9,059 bases of DNA from Asaia bogorensis (lineage in GTDB: Bacteria > Pseudomonadota > Alphaproteobacteria > Acetobacterales > Acetobacteraceae). The notes beneath the pieces were generated by a model. The model was not told the origin of the DNA and did no database searches. It saw only the letters and a program-made list of their open reading frames with translations. The DNA is taken from contig CAMCHA010000066.1 in assembly GCA_945874515.1 (NCBI GenBank), positions 1-9,059 on the forward strand, given 5' to 3'. This document shows, piece by piece, positions 1 to 6,132 of this stretch. The position numbers and the translations under genes are program-made. How positions within the stretch are numbered: position 1 is the first letter of the stretch; every line of letters begins with the position of its first letter.

Positions 1-1355
1 CCAAGCAAGGGCGCCATATTACCTTCCGCGAGTGCGTTATCCAGCCCTGGTTCCGCGCTGCGCGCTGCCTTCATCAATTGCGCTGCGGCCATGGCGCCCA
101 AAGTATAGGATGGGAAATAACCAAAGGCGCCGTCGTGCCAATGAATATCCTGCAAGCATCCCTTGGCATCATTGGGTGGGCGAATGCCCAGAAGCTTCTC
201 CAGCCCCTCATTCCAAGCGCCCGGTAGATCAGTCACCTGCAAAGCGCCTTCGATCATCGCCTTTTCCAAGCGAAAGCGCAGAATGACATGGGCGGGATAG
301 GTGATTTCATCCGCATCCACACGGATAAAGCCCCGCGAAACGCACCGCCATAGCCGCCCCAGATTTTCGGGCGCTACCACCGCCGCATCGCAGCCAAACC
401 GCGTGCGCAGTTCGCCGCCCAGAAAACGCAAAAACGCATCCGAACGGCAGGCCTGCATTTCAACAATCAGCGACTGGCTTTCATGCGCGGCCATCCCCGC
501 CGCTTCACCCACCGGCTGGCGCGCATAGGCTACCGGTAAGCCGCGTTCATAAAGCGCATGCCCGGTTTCATGCAGCACGCCAAGCAGTGCCTTTGCGGCA
601 TCGGCCTCATCATAAAAGGTCGTGATGCGCACATCGGTGGGCGTACCACCACAAAACGGATGCAGCGATTCATCCAGCCGCGCATGATCATATTCCAAGC
701 CAATGCGTGCCGAGAGCGCCTGGCACAGCGCCTTCTGCGCTGGCACGGTAAACGCCCCGGTCAGCGGCAGGGGCGCACCGCGACGCGCCTGGATTTCCTC
801 AGCGCGCGGCAAAGCTTCAGCCAAAAACGCCTCATAGGCTGCGAAGACGGGCTCGACATCTGCCGCGGTAACGCCGCGCTGATAGCCATCCATCAGCGCG
901 TCATAAGGCGCCATGCCAAGCGCCAATGAAAGTGCCGCGGCGGTTTCGCGTTGTAGGGCGACCACTTCGGTCAAGGCCGGGCGCACCATGGCGAAATCCG
1001 CTCGTGCCTTGGCCTCCCGCCAGATTTTCTCACACGCAGAATTGGCGCGGGTGGTCGCTTCCACCAGGCTGGTCGGCAAGGCCGTCGCGCGCGCATGGGT
1101 GCGGCGCATCAGGGTAAGGTTCGCGGCGTCCCATTTGCCTTCAGCCTCAGCCCGCGCGAGCTCTTCCGCCACCGCGGGCGCGGTCAGCAATTCATGCGCA
1201 AGGCCGGCAAGGGTCGCCAATTGCTCGCCCCGCGCGGCACCGCCACCAAGGGGCATCATGGCACTCGCATCCCAATGCAGCATGGCGGCGGCTTCATTCA
1301 GGGCGGCGATGCGCCCAAAACGGGATTTCAGGCTGGCATAGGCGGCGTTTGACAT
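1..1355 (-). CDS. M32 family zinc metallocarboxypeptidase (Taq carboxypeptidase type), C-terminus cut by window edge
   Basis: Partial gene reading leftward: the first 451 codons are present and the stop lies outside the window. The family normally has about 490-510 residues, so roughly the last 40-60 are missing. The protein carries the M32 zinc motif HETGH at residues 262-266, the HESQS motif at 291-295 that supplies the third (Glu) zinc ligand, and the family signature GYFPSYTLG at 412-420. Known members are cytosolic, mostly helical enzymes that remove C-terminal amino acids from peptides using a metal ion; that function is taken from the family. The start MSNAAYASLK is chosen because AGGA lies seven bases upstream. 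No signal peptide is visible, consistent with a cytosolic enzyme in general peptide turnover. It is divergent from the DUF1254 gene and has no evident link to the oxidase genes. Confidence 0.93.
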   Translation of the reverse strand, partial: MSNAAYASLKSRFGRIAALNEAAAMLHWDASAMMPLGGGAARGEQLATLAGLAHELLTAPAVAEELARAEAEGKWDAANLTLMRRTHARATALPTSLVEATTRANSACEKIWREAKARADFAMVRPALTEVVALQRETAAALSLALGMAPYDALMDGYQRGVTAADVEPVFAAYEAFLAEALPRAEEIQARRGAPLPLTGAFTVPAQKALCQALSARIGLEYDHARLDESLHPFCGGTPTDVRITTFYDEADAAKALLGVLHETGHALYERGLPVAYARQPVGEAAGMAAHESQSLIVEMQACRSDAFLRFLGGELRTRFGCDAAVVAPENLGRLWRCVSRGFIRVDADEITYPAHVILRFRLEKAMIEGALQVTDLPGAWNEGLEKLLGIRPPNDAKGCLQDIHWHDGAFGYFPSYTLGAMAAAQLMKAARSAEPGLDNALAEGNMAPLL

Positions 1356-1475
1356 AGGTCATTCCTGGATGATCGGGTTACCCTTAGTCCTTGAATATAG
1401 CGGCCTTACCGCCCACGCATAATGCCACGCGGCGGCGACAGGCGGTCACCCAAGGTTTCGAAAGGTGGAGCACTG
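1356..1475. promoter_or_regulatory. Divergent intergenic region between the M32 peptidase and the DUF1254/DUF1214 gene
   Basis: These 120 bases separate two divergent start codons, so promoters for both genes should lie here. For the peptidase, a TATATT hexamer on the minus strand (1399-1394) sits about 38 bases before the start and could be a -10 box, but the hexamer 17 bases upstream of it (TTATGC) is a poor -35. On the plus strand CATAAT (1418-1423) could be a -10 box, but the only TTG-type -35 candidate (TTGAAT, 1391-1396) is 21 bases away, which is too far. The GGAG at 1467-1470 is the ribosome binding site of the plus-strand gene. The promoter reading is tentative. Confidence 0.3.
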
Positions 1476-2498
1476 ATGATGAAAAACTTTCTGCACCTGA
1501 TGCTGTTCTGTCTCAGCCTAAGCCTAGCATGGCCGACGCAGGCCCAGGCCCCACAGCGCGTCACGGTGGATAATTTCGCCCGTGCCGAAACGGATCATTA
1601 TTTCGGTACCTATGTCGCGCAAGGCGCTCTGGGCCGCTTTTTTCATCTGCGCGATGTCACGCCGCTCGACCAGCAGAATGTCGTGCGCATGAACCGCGAT
1701 ACGCTTTATTCCTTCGCCATCATTGATCTTGATGCGGGGCCGGTCACCGTGGAATTGCCCGATACGCGCGGGCGCTTCATGTCACTGCTGCTGATTGACC
1801 AAGACCATTACAACCCGGCTGTCTTCTATGCGCCTGGCAAGCATCGCTTCACGCGGGCCGAAATCGGCACGCGCTATCTGGGGCTTGCGATCCGCACCTT
1901 CCTAGACCCGAATGATCCCGCCGATGTGGCCGCGGCGCGTGCCGCACAGGATAGTCTGCGGATCGAACAGCCAGGTGGCCCCGGCGTTTGGGAAGCGCCG
2001 CAATGGGACAAAACCTCTCAGGAAGCGCTGCGGAAGGCTTTGGGCGCGCTTGTCCCCTTTGTGGAGTTCAAGAATGGCTTTGGCGCGCGGGGGCAGGTGG
2101 ACCCGGTGGCGCGCTTGGTCGCCGCTGCCGCGGGCTGGGGCGGCAACCCACCACATGCTGCGGTGTATCTTACCATCAGCCCCGCTGAGGCCAGCCAGAC
2201 CCGCGCTTGGCGGATGCGCTTCACTAATGTGCCGGTGGATGGCTTCTGGTCGGTCACGGTTTATGATGAACGCGGCTTCATGGTGCCCAATCTGCGTAAT
2301 GCCGTGTCGCTCAACAACGTCACCGCGCAGCGCGGCGCTGATGGGTCAGTGACCGTGCAATTTGGCGGGTGCATGGATACCACCCGGAATTGCCTGCCGG
2401 TGCCAAGCCCCTGGAACGCCGTGCTGCGGCTTTATCGCCCACGGGCTGAAATCATCGATGGCCGCTGGACCATGCCGGCGCTTGAAGCGCTGCCGTAG
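1476..2498 (+). CDS. Secreted DUF1254/DUF1214 domain protein
   Basis: A 340-residue protein with a typical signal peptide (MMKNF, a hydrophobic stretch, then AQA at residues 23-25), so it is probably exported to the periplasm. The N-terminal half matches DUF1254, including MNRDTLYS at 72-79 and a strand-rich segment to about residue 125. The C-terminal half matches DUF1214, with VDGFWSVTVYD at 254-264 and an NCLPVP...WNAVLRLYRP block at 305-322. Paired DUF1254/DUF1214 proteins are widespread in proteobacteria and their biochemical role is not established, so no reaction is assigned. The start at 1476 is preferred because GGAG lies five bases upstream and the signal peptide then begins at residue 1. 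An ATG at 1422 would add 18 charged residues in front of it; ATG 1479 is equally possible. The gene is monocistronic here and convergent with surf1. Confidence 0.88.
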   Translation: MMKNFLHLMLFCLSLSLAWPTQAQAPQRVTVDNFARAETDHYFGTYVAQGALGRFFHLRDVTPLDQQNVVRMNRDTLYSFAIIDLDAGPVTVELPDTRGRFMSLLLIDQDHYNPAVFYAPGKHRFTRAEIGTRYLGLAIRTFLDPNDPADVAAARAAQDSLRIEQPGGPGVWEAPQWDKTSQEALRKALGALVPFVEFKNGFGARGQVDPVARLVAAAAGWGGNPPHAAVYLTISPAEASQTRAWRMRFTNVPVDGFWSVTVYDERGFMVPNLRNAVSLNNVTAQRGADGSVTVQFGGCMDTTRNCLPVPSPWNAVLRLYRPRAEIIDGRWTMPALEALP

Positions 2499-2499
2499 G

Positions 2500-2515
2500 T
2501 GCGCTGCATCGCGCA
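2500..2515. terminator. Small hairpin between convergent stop codons
   Basis: A five-base inverted repeat, TGCGC and GCGCA around a six-base loop, fills most of the 21-base gap between the stops of the DUF1254 gene and surf1. On the plus strand it is followed by TTCTTC, which only weakly resembles a terminator tail; on the minus strand there is no T-run. The position suits a shared terminator, but the stem is short, so this is a low-confidence call. Confidence 0.25.
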
Positions 2516-2519
2516 TTCT

Positions 2520-3191
2520 TCAGGCCTTCTTCCTATTGCGCCAGGCAAAGGCGACGAAAACGCCAATCAGGGATAGCGCCAAGCCATACCAGGTAATGGC
2601 ATAGCCAAGATGGTTGTTCCGCGGGCGTGGCAGGGTCTGCGCGGGCTCTGGCAGGCTGCCTGCGGGGCCGAGCAGTACCAATGCATAGGGCGCTGTGCCT
2701 GGCAGGCCGAGCGCCGCGCCAATCGCCACGGGATCAAAGTGAAAAAAGCGCCGACCCGCGACATCATCCTGCGCGGCGAAGCGCCCGGCGGCCTCACCAA
2801 AGCGGATATAGCCGGTGATGCGCTGCACGCCCTCAGGCCGCGGCAGGCCGCCCAGCCCATCCACGGGGACCCAGCCGCGATCCACCAGCAGGGGCGGGCC
2901 TGAATCGCGCAGGAAGGGCACGATCAGCCGTGCACCCATCCTATTCGCGCGGATTTCAACGCCCAGCAGCGCTTCGCGCGCATGGTCGAAGCGCCCCACA
3001 GCTTCAAGCTTCGCGTAAGGCACGGGCGAGTCGGTGAAGGGCGCGGGCGCAGCCGCTTCGGCAGCGGCAATGCGCGCCAGTAAATCGGTCTTCCACGCCA
3101 AACGCTGCGCCTGCCAGGTGCCAAGCCCCAGCAGAATGATCAGAACGGGCAGCCCCGCCAAAGCGGGCCACAGCATACGGCGAGAGAACAT
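2520..3191 (-). CDS. surf1: SURF1 family cytochrome c oxidase assembly protein
   Basis: A 223-residue membrane protein with the standard SURF1 layout: one membrane span near each end (about 8-24 and 196-217) and a periplasmic domain between. Family motifs are intact: LGLGTWQAQRL at 21-31 next to the first span, LLVDRGWVPVD at 101-111, and NNHLGYAITWYGLA at 192-205. That last block includes H194, matching the conserved histidine reported to take part in heme a binding in Paracoccus Surf1. Known role: helps heme a insertion into, or stability of, subunit I of aa3 oxidase. The start is placed at the ATG giving MFSRR, just before the first span. An in-frame TTG at 3233 would add 14 residues not typical of the family. 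No good Shine-Dalgarno is visible, but the ATG overlaps the stop of a short upstream frame (TGATG), so translation may be coupled. It is the last gene of the oxidase block. Confidence 0.95.
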   Translation of the reverse strand: MFSRRMLWPALAGLPVLIILLGLGTWQAQRLAWKTDLLARIAAAEAAAPAPFTDSPVPYAKLEAVGRFDHAREALLGVEIRANRMGARLIVPFLRDSGPPLLVDRGWVPVDGLGGLPRPEGVQRITGYIRFGEAAGRFAAQDDVAGRRFFHFDPVAIGAALGLPGTAPYALVLLGPAGSLPEPAQTLPRPRNNHLGYAITWYGLALSLIGVFVAFAWRNRKKA

Positions 3192-3263
3192 CACGAATTC
3201 AAATCGTAGGGCGATGGCGCCATTGCAAGCCAAGCAGTCAAGCTTTGGCTACCTGCAACACCA

Positions 3264-3374
3264 TCAGCGGCGCCGATCCAAAAAATCCCTGCCATGGCCG
3301 GCGCTTCGCCCGCATTGCGGGAAGCGGCCAAGAAGGGCTGATTTCAGCAGGCCGGCGCCGCCATGCGTTTCCAT
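3264..3374 (-). pseudogene. Probable remnant of a DUF983 gene between coxC and surf1
   Basis: This 36-codon frame begins 19 bases after the coxC stop. It reads like the start of a DUF983 protein: a short lead, then KSALLGRFPQCGR at residues 11-23. That resembles the family opening, in which a GRCPxCGxG zinc-ribbon-like motif precedes a GxLFxxFL segment. The first Cys of the CPxCG motif is Phe here, the second CPxCG motif is absent, and the frame stops after RDFLDRRR. DUF983 proteins are about 120 residues with two membrane spans and commonly sit between coxC and surf1 in alphaproteobacteria. The 202-base spacer is too short for an intact copy. I infer internal deletion plus frameshift. The identification rests on position and a short motif, so an unrelated small ORF remains possible. 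Confidence 0.45.
3296..3329 (-). repeat. Inverted repeat in the coxC-surf1 spacer followed by a T-run
   Basis: CGCTT plus CCCGC (3302-3313, with two unpaired bases) pairs with GCGGG plus AAGCG (3317-3326) around a three-base loop, and GGCC lies at both outer ends. Read on the minus strand, six T residues follow at 3285-3280, but about ten bases beyond the outer arm, so this is not a canonical intrinsic terminator. It could weaken transcription into surf1 or stabilise the 3' end of the upstream message. It lies within the putative DUF983 remnant. Confidence 0.35.
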
Positions 3375-3384
3375 GGGCGGCGCC
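3354..3384 (-). repeat. Strong GC-rich inverted repeat just downstream of coxC
   Basis: GGCGCCGCC-ATG (3354-3365) pairs with CAT-G-GGCGGCGCC (3372-3384), leaving one bulged base and a six-base loop. It begins ten bases after the coxC stop and contains the ATG of the putative DUF983 remnant in one arm. No T-run follows, so it is more likely an mRNA-stabilising or translation-limiting hairpin than a terminator. That role is inference; the pairing itself is plain in the sequence. Confidence 0.5.
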
Positions 3385-3393
3385 TACCAAACT

Positions 3394-4257
3394 TCAGTGA
3401 TGCGCGATTTCGCCCGCGCCCCACCAATAGATGCAGACAAACAGGAACAGCCAGACCACATCAACGAAATGCCAATACCAGGCCGCCGCTTCGAAGCCGA
3501 AATGACGTTCCGGCGTGAAATGACCCTTCATGGCGCGGATCAGGCAGACAAACAGGAAGGTCGTGCCAACAATCACATGGAAGCCATGGAAGCCGGTCGC
3601 CAGGAAGAAGGTCGAGGAATAAATGCCACCGCCATTAAACTTGAACGGCGCCATGCTGTATTCCCAAGCCTGCAAGGCGGAGAAGATCACGCCGAGCGCT
3701 ACTGTGATGGTCAGGCCCCTGATGAGCCCCTTCCGGTCATTGTTCAGCAGGGCGTGATGCGCCCAGGTGACGGTGCACCCCGACAGCAGCAGGATCATGG
3801 TATTCAGAAAGGGCAGATCGAAAGGATCGAAGGTCAGCGTGCCCTTGGGCGGCCACATCGCCACTTCAGCGCCCGAAACATGCACCGGGAACAGCGCGAA
3901 ATGGAAATAGGCCCAGAAGAAGGCCACGAAGAACATGACTTCGGACGCGATGAACAGCGTCATGCCGTAGCGCAACCCAATGCGCACGATGGGCGTATGC
4001 AGCCCCGGCGTGCGGCTTTCCTTCACCACATCGCGCCACCAGAAGAACATGGTCGCAAGAAGACCGGCGAGGCCCAGGAAGAAGACGCCGCGATTGCCGT
4101 AATGCGCCCAAAGGATAATGCCCAGCACCAGCGCGCCACCGGCAAAGGACCCCACCAGCGGCCAGGGTGACGGATCAACCAGGTGGTAGGGGTGTTTATT
4201 CGGCGGCGGCGCTTCGCCTTCCGCCGAGGTTGCCTGCGCGTGAGATGTGCTTGCCAT
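3394..4257 (-). CDS. coxC: Cytochrome c oxidase subunit III (aa3 type)
   Basis: A 287-residue protein with seven predicted membrane spans, the normal form for aa3-oxidase subunit III. It opens with a soluble stretch and the typical KHPYHLVDPSPWP at 21-33. ASEVMFF at 104-110 holds E106, the conserved membrane glutamate of the family. FHGFHVIVG at 223-231 and WHFVDVVWL at 262-270 are further family blocks. Subunit III binds no metals; it binds lipid and helps sustain proton uptake and stability of the subunit I/II core. The start at 4257 has AGGA six bases upstream. A 120-base spacer separates it from ctaG, so it may have extra expression control. Ends in GEIAHH. Confidence 0.98.
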   Translation of the reverse strand: MASTSHAQATSAEGEAPPPNKHPYHLVDPSPWPLVGSFAGGALVLGIILWAHYGNRGVFFLGLAGLLATMFFWWRDVVKESRTPGLHTPIVRIGLRYGMTLFIASEVMFFVAFFWAYFHFALFPVHVSGAEVAMWPPKGTLTFDPFDLPFLNTMILLLSGCTVTWAHHALLNNDRKGLIRGLTITVALGVIFSALQAWEYSMAPFKFNGGGIYSSTFFLATGFHGFHVIVGTTFLFVCLIRAMKGHFTPERHFGFEAAAWYWHFVDVVWLFLFVCIYWWGAGEIAHH

Positions 4258-4377
4258 TTTCAGTCCTGGTGCCTTCCTCGGGTACGGGCTTAGTGCCCGA
4301 AACGGACGCCCGCATCAATCCTGAAACCGCCCCCAAAATCAAGCCCATCAGGCATGAAAACCGGGCCTAGCCGTCAA
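4258..4377. other. ctaG-coxC spacer
   Basis: This 120-base gap is wider than the others between coxB and ctaG. It holds a small inverted repeat, CGGGC (4285-4289) and GCCCG (4295-4299) around a five-base loop, with no T-run after it, and the coxC ribosome binding site AGGA at its minus-strand 3' end. No convincing gene or clear promoter was found. Confidence 0.4.
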
Positions 4378-4998
4378 TCAATTCTGCCTTGTGCCGGCCC
4401 GCCCAACATGCGGCCCCGCATTGGCAAGCGCGCCTGCCTTTTTCGCATCTTCGATGGTGCGGAAGAAGCTATAGGAAAGCGTGATGGTGGTGATGTCTCG
4501 CGTGCTGGGGTCCTCGGCGATTTTCGGGTCCACCCAGAAGGTGACGGGCATATCCACACGCTCTCCGGGCGTCAGCGTTTGTTCATCAAAGCAGAAGCAG
4601 GCGATCTTGTGGAAATAGCGCCCGACCTTCTCCGGCGTCACATTATAGGTCGAAACGCCGGTGACCGGTGTTTCCGACCGATTAGTGGCGGAATAGAAGG
4701 CAAGGCCTTCTTCACCAAGGCGCAGCGTCACACTTGGCTGTTCGGGGGTGAAGCGCCAAGGCAGGTTGGGGTGCGTGGTCGCGTTGAAGCGGATGGTGAT
4801 TGGCCGATCACCCACGGCACCGGGTGCCGCGGCGCTGCGCTGCGTGGTGCCGCCAAAGCCAGTAACCCGACAGAACAGATCGTAAAGCGGCACGGCGGCG
4901 AAGGAAAGCCCAACCATGAAGGTCACAATCCCTGCCGCGGCCAAGCCGGTGCGGCGATTGCGCCGCGCGAGATTTGTCTTTTGTGCTTCCTGATCCAT
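4378..4998 (-). CDS. ctaG: Cytochrome c oxidase assembly protein CtaG (Cox11 family copper chaperone)
   Basis: A 206-residue protein with a short charged cytoplasmic N-terminus, one membrane span at about 18-38, and a periplasmic beta-rich domain. The diagnostic CFCF motif is present (KIACFCFDEQ, 131-140; copper ligands C134 and C136), as is the third conserved cysteine C43 in YDLFCR just after the span. In the family these cysteines bind Cu(I), and the protein delivers copper to the CuB site of subunit I. Length is normal. The start follows MDQEAQKTNLARRNRR; its Shine-Dalgarno is weak. The gene begins 31 bases after the small CoxF-like ORF, so translation may rely partly on read-through from upstream genes. 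Confidence 0.97.
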   Translation of the reverse strand: MDQEAQKTNLARRNRRTGLAAAGIVTFMVGLSFAAVPLYDLFCRVTGFGGTTQRSAAAPGAVGDRPITIRFNATTHPNLPWRFTPEQPSVTLRLGEEGLAFYSATNRSETPVTGVSTYNVTPEKVGRYFHKIACFCFDEQTLTPGERVDMPVTFWVDPKIAEDPSTRDITTITLSYSFFRTIEDAKKAGALANAGPHVGRAGTRQN

Positions 4999-5029
4999 GG
5001 CGTTTATTTGGGAAGCGCCGAGCCGCTGC

Positions 5030-5158
5030 TCAAGACCGCAGCAGGCGCGCGATGCCGATGAAATAGAACAACACCGAAAGCCCGACCAATAGCAGCATCA
5101 GCGCAATATTGCGCCCGCGACGGCGCTTTTCGAAAATCGCGCGCTCTTCCGGGGTCAT
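5030..5158 (-). CDS. Small CoxF-like single-span membrane protein of the oxidase operon
   Basis: A 42-residue ORF: a charged N-terminus (MTPEERAIFEKRRRGRN), then a hydrophobic segment from about residue 18 to 37, and a short basic end ARLLRS. Its ATG overlaps the ctaB stop as ATGA, a 4-base overlap typical of translational coupling, and it ends 31 bases before ctaG. Small proteins of this design (PEER-like start, arginine cluster, one span) occur in the same place in many alphaproteobacterial cox operons, often as CoxF or as hypothetical proteins. A role in oxidase assembly is inferred from context only. By the positive-inside rule the N-terminus should face the cytoplasm. It is easily missed because of its length. 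Confidence 0.82.
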   Translation of the reverse strand: MTPEERAIFEKRRRGRNIALMLLLVGLSVLFYFIGIARLLRS

Positions 5159-6114
5159 GGCGAAAGGATCAGCTTCTCAGCGGCCAGCACCGCGAAAAGC
5201 GCGAAAAGATAGGTCAGCGAAAAGCGGAAGCATTTCTTGGCCGCCTTGTCGCCTTCCAGGCTGCGGCCCGTCTCATCCTGCGGCTCCCGCAATACGGCGA
5301 CAGCGTGGCGGATGAAATTCAAACCGAGCAGCGCGGCAATCCCGCCATAGACCGGGCCGGAAAAGCCGATCAGCCAGGGCGCCATGCCAAGCGGCGCCAG
5401 CGCCAGCGTATAGACCAGGATTTGTTTGCGGGTTTCGCGCGCGCCTGCGGTCACGGGCAGCATGGGTACGCCGGCCTTGGCGTAATCCTCATGCGCCCAA
5501 AGCGACAGCGCCCAGAAATGCGGCGGAGTCCAGATGAAGATGATGGCAAAAAGAATGATCGGCACCAGCGTGATGTCGCCCGTCACCGCGGCCCAGCCGA
5601 TCAGCGGCGGAAAGGCGCCCGCGGCACCGCCAATAACGATGTTCTGGGACGTACGGCGCTTCAGCCACATGGTGTAAACCACCACGTAGAACAGAATGGA
5701 AAAGGCAAGCACGCCAGCGGCCAGGTAATTGGTAGCGAAAGCCATCACCACGACAGACCCAACGCCAAGCAGAATACCAAAGGCAAGCGCGGCATCAGGG
5801 GCGATGCGTCCGGCAGGAATTGGCCGGCGCGCCGTGCGGCGCATGACCGCATCAATATCGCGATCATACCACATATTGATGGCGCCCGCGGCACCCGCCG
5901 CCACCGCGATGCAGAGAATGGCAATCACGGCCAGCACGGGATTCAAATACCCCGGCGCTACCAGCAGCCCCGCGACGGCGCTGAACACCACCAGCGACAT
6001 GACGCGCGGCTTCAGCAGCGCGACCCAATCGCTCACTTCCGAGATATTGTAGGAAACAGGAAGGGGGGCCGCGCCCCCCTTGCCGTTTTCGATGACCGAA
6101 TCGCTCATCGTCAT
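5155..6114 (-). CDS. ctaB: Protoheme IX farnesyltransferase (heme O synthase)
   Basis: A 319-residue polytopic membrane enzyme of the UbiA prenyltransferase superfamily. It transfers a farnesyl group from farnesyl diphosphate to heme B, giving heme O, the precursor of the heme A used by CoxA. Catalytic blocks are intact: NMWYDRDID at 80-88 (the NxxxDxxxD diphosphate/Mg site, N80, D84, D88) followed by MRRTARRPIPAG; YTMWLKRRTSQN at 147-158; and WTPPHFWALSLWAHEDYAKAGVPM at 195-218, given here in part only as WTPPHFWAL. About nine membrane spans are expected. It begins 18 bases after coxA. MTMSDS (6114) and MSDS (6108) are both possible starts, with GGA four or ten bases upstream. A strong GC hairpin lies in codons 12-18. 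The stop overlaps the start of the next small gene. Confidence 0.97.
   Translation of the reverse strand: MTMSDSVIENGKGGAAPLPVSYNISEVSDWVALLKPRVMSLVVFSAVAGLLVAPGYLNPVLAVIAILCIAVAAGAAGAINMWYDRDIDAVMRRTARRPIPAGRIAPDAALAFGILLGVGSVVVMAFATNYLAAGVLAFSILFYVVVYTMWLKRRTSQNIVIGGAAGAFPPLIGWAAVTGDITLVPIILFAIIFIWTPPHFWALSLWAHEDYAKAGVPMLPVTAGARETRKQILVYTLALAPLGMAPWLIGFSGPVYGGIAALLGLNFIRHAVAVLREPQDETGRSLEGDKAAKKCFRFSLTYLFALFAVLAAEKLILSP
6061..6081 (-). repeat. Perfect 9-bp inverted repeat inside the 5' end of ctaB
   Basis: AAGGGGGGC (6061-6069) and GCCCCCCTT (6073-6081) are exact reverse complements around a three-base CGC loop. It lies in codons 12-18 of ctaB and encodes the KGGAAPL stretch of the poorly conserved N-terminus. 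A hairpin this strong so close to the start could slow translation or cause partial transcription stop between coxA and the assembly genes. A short T-containing stretch (CTTCCTGTTTCC) follows on the minus strand but is not a clean terminator tail. The function is inferred; the repeat is certain. Confidence 0.55.
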
Positions 6115-6132
6115 ACCGTCCGTTGCAGCGCC

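Noticed and set aside
558..929. Plus-strand frames across the first 1.35 kb
   Set aside because: The minus strand carries a complete M32 peptidase reading frame with all zinc-site motifs, so the plus-strand frames are shadows.
2520..3233. Longer surf1 starting from TTG at 3233
   Set aside because: The extra 14 residues (LACNGAIALRFEFV) do not resemble SURF1 N-termini, and the ATG at 3191 puts the first membrane span at the normal place.
3034..4170. Plus-strand open frame of 378 codons antisense to coxC and surf1
   Set aside because: Shadow of coxC and surf1 codon bias; His/Gln/Arg-rich, low-meaning sequence with no recognisable motif.
4199..4348. Minus-strand 50-codon frame (starting MGLILGAVSGLMRASVSG) running from the ctaG-coxC spacer into coxC
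   Set aside because: It has no ribosome binding site, overlaps the certain coxC start in another frame by about 59 bases, and its second half is low-information basic sequence. A real small gene cannot be excluded without comparison to relatives.
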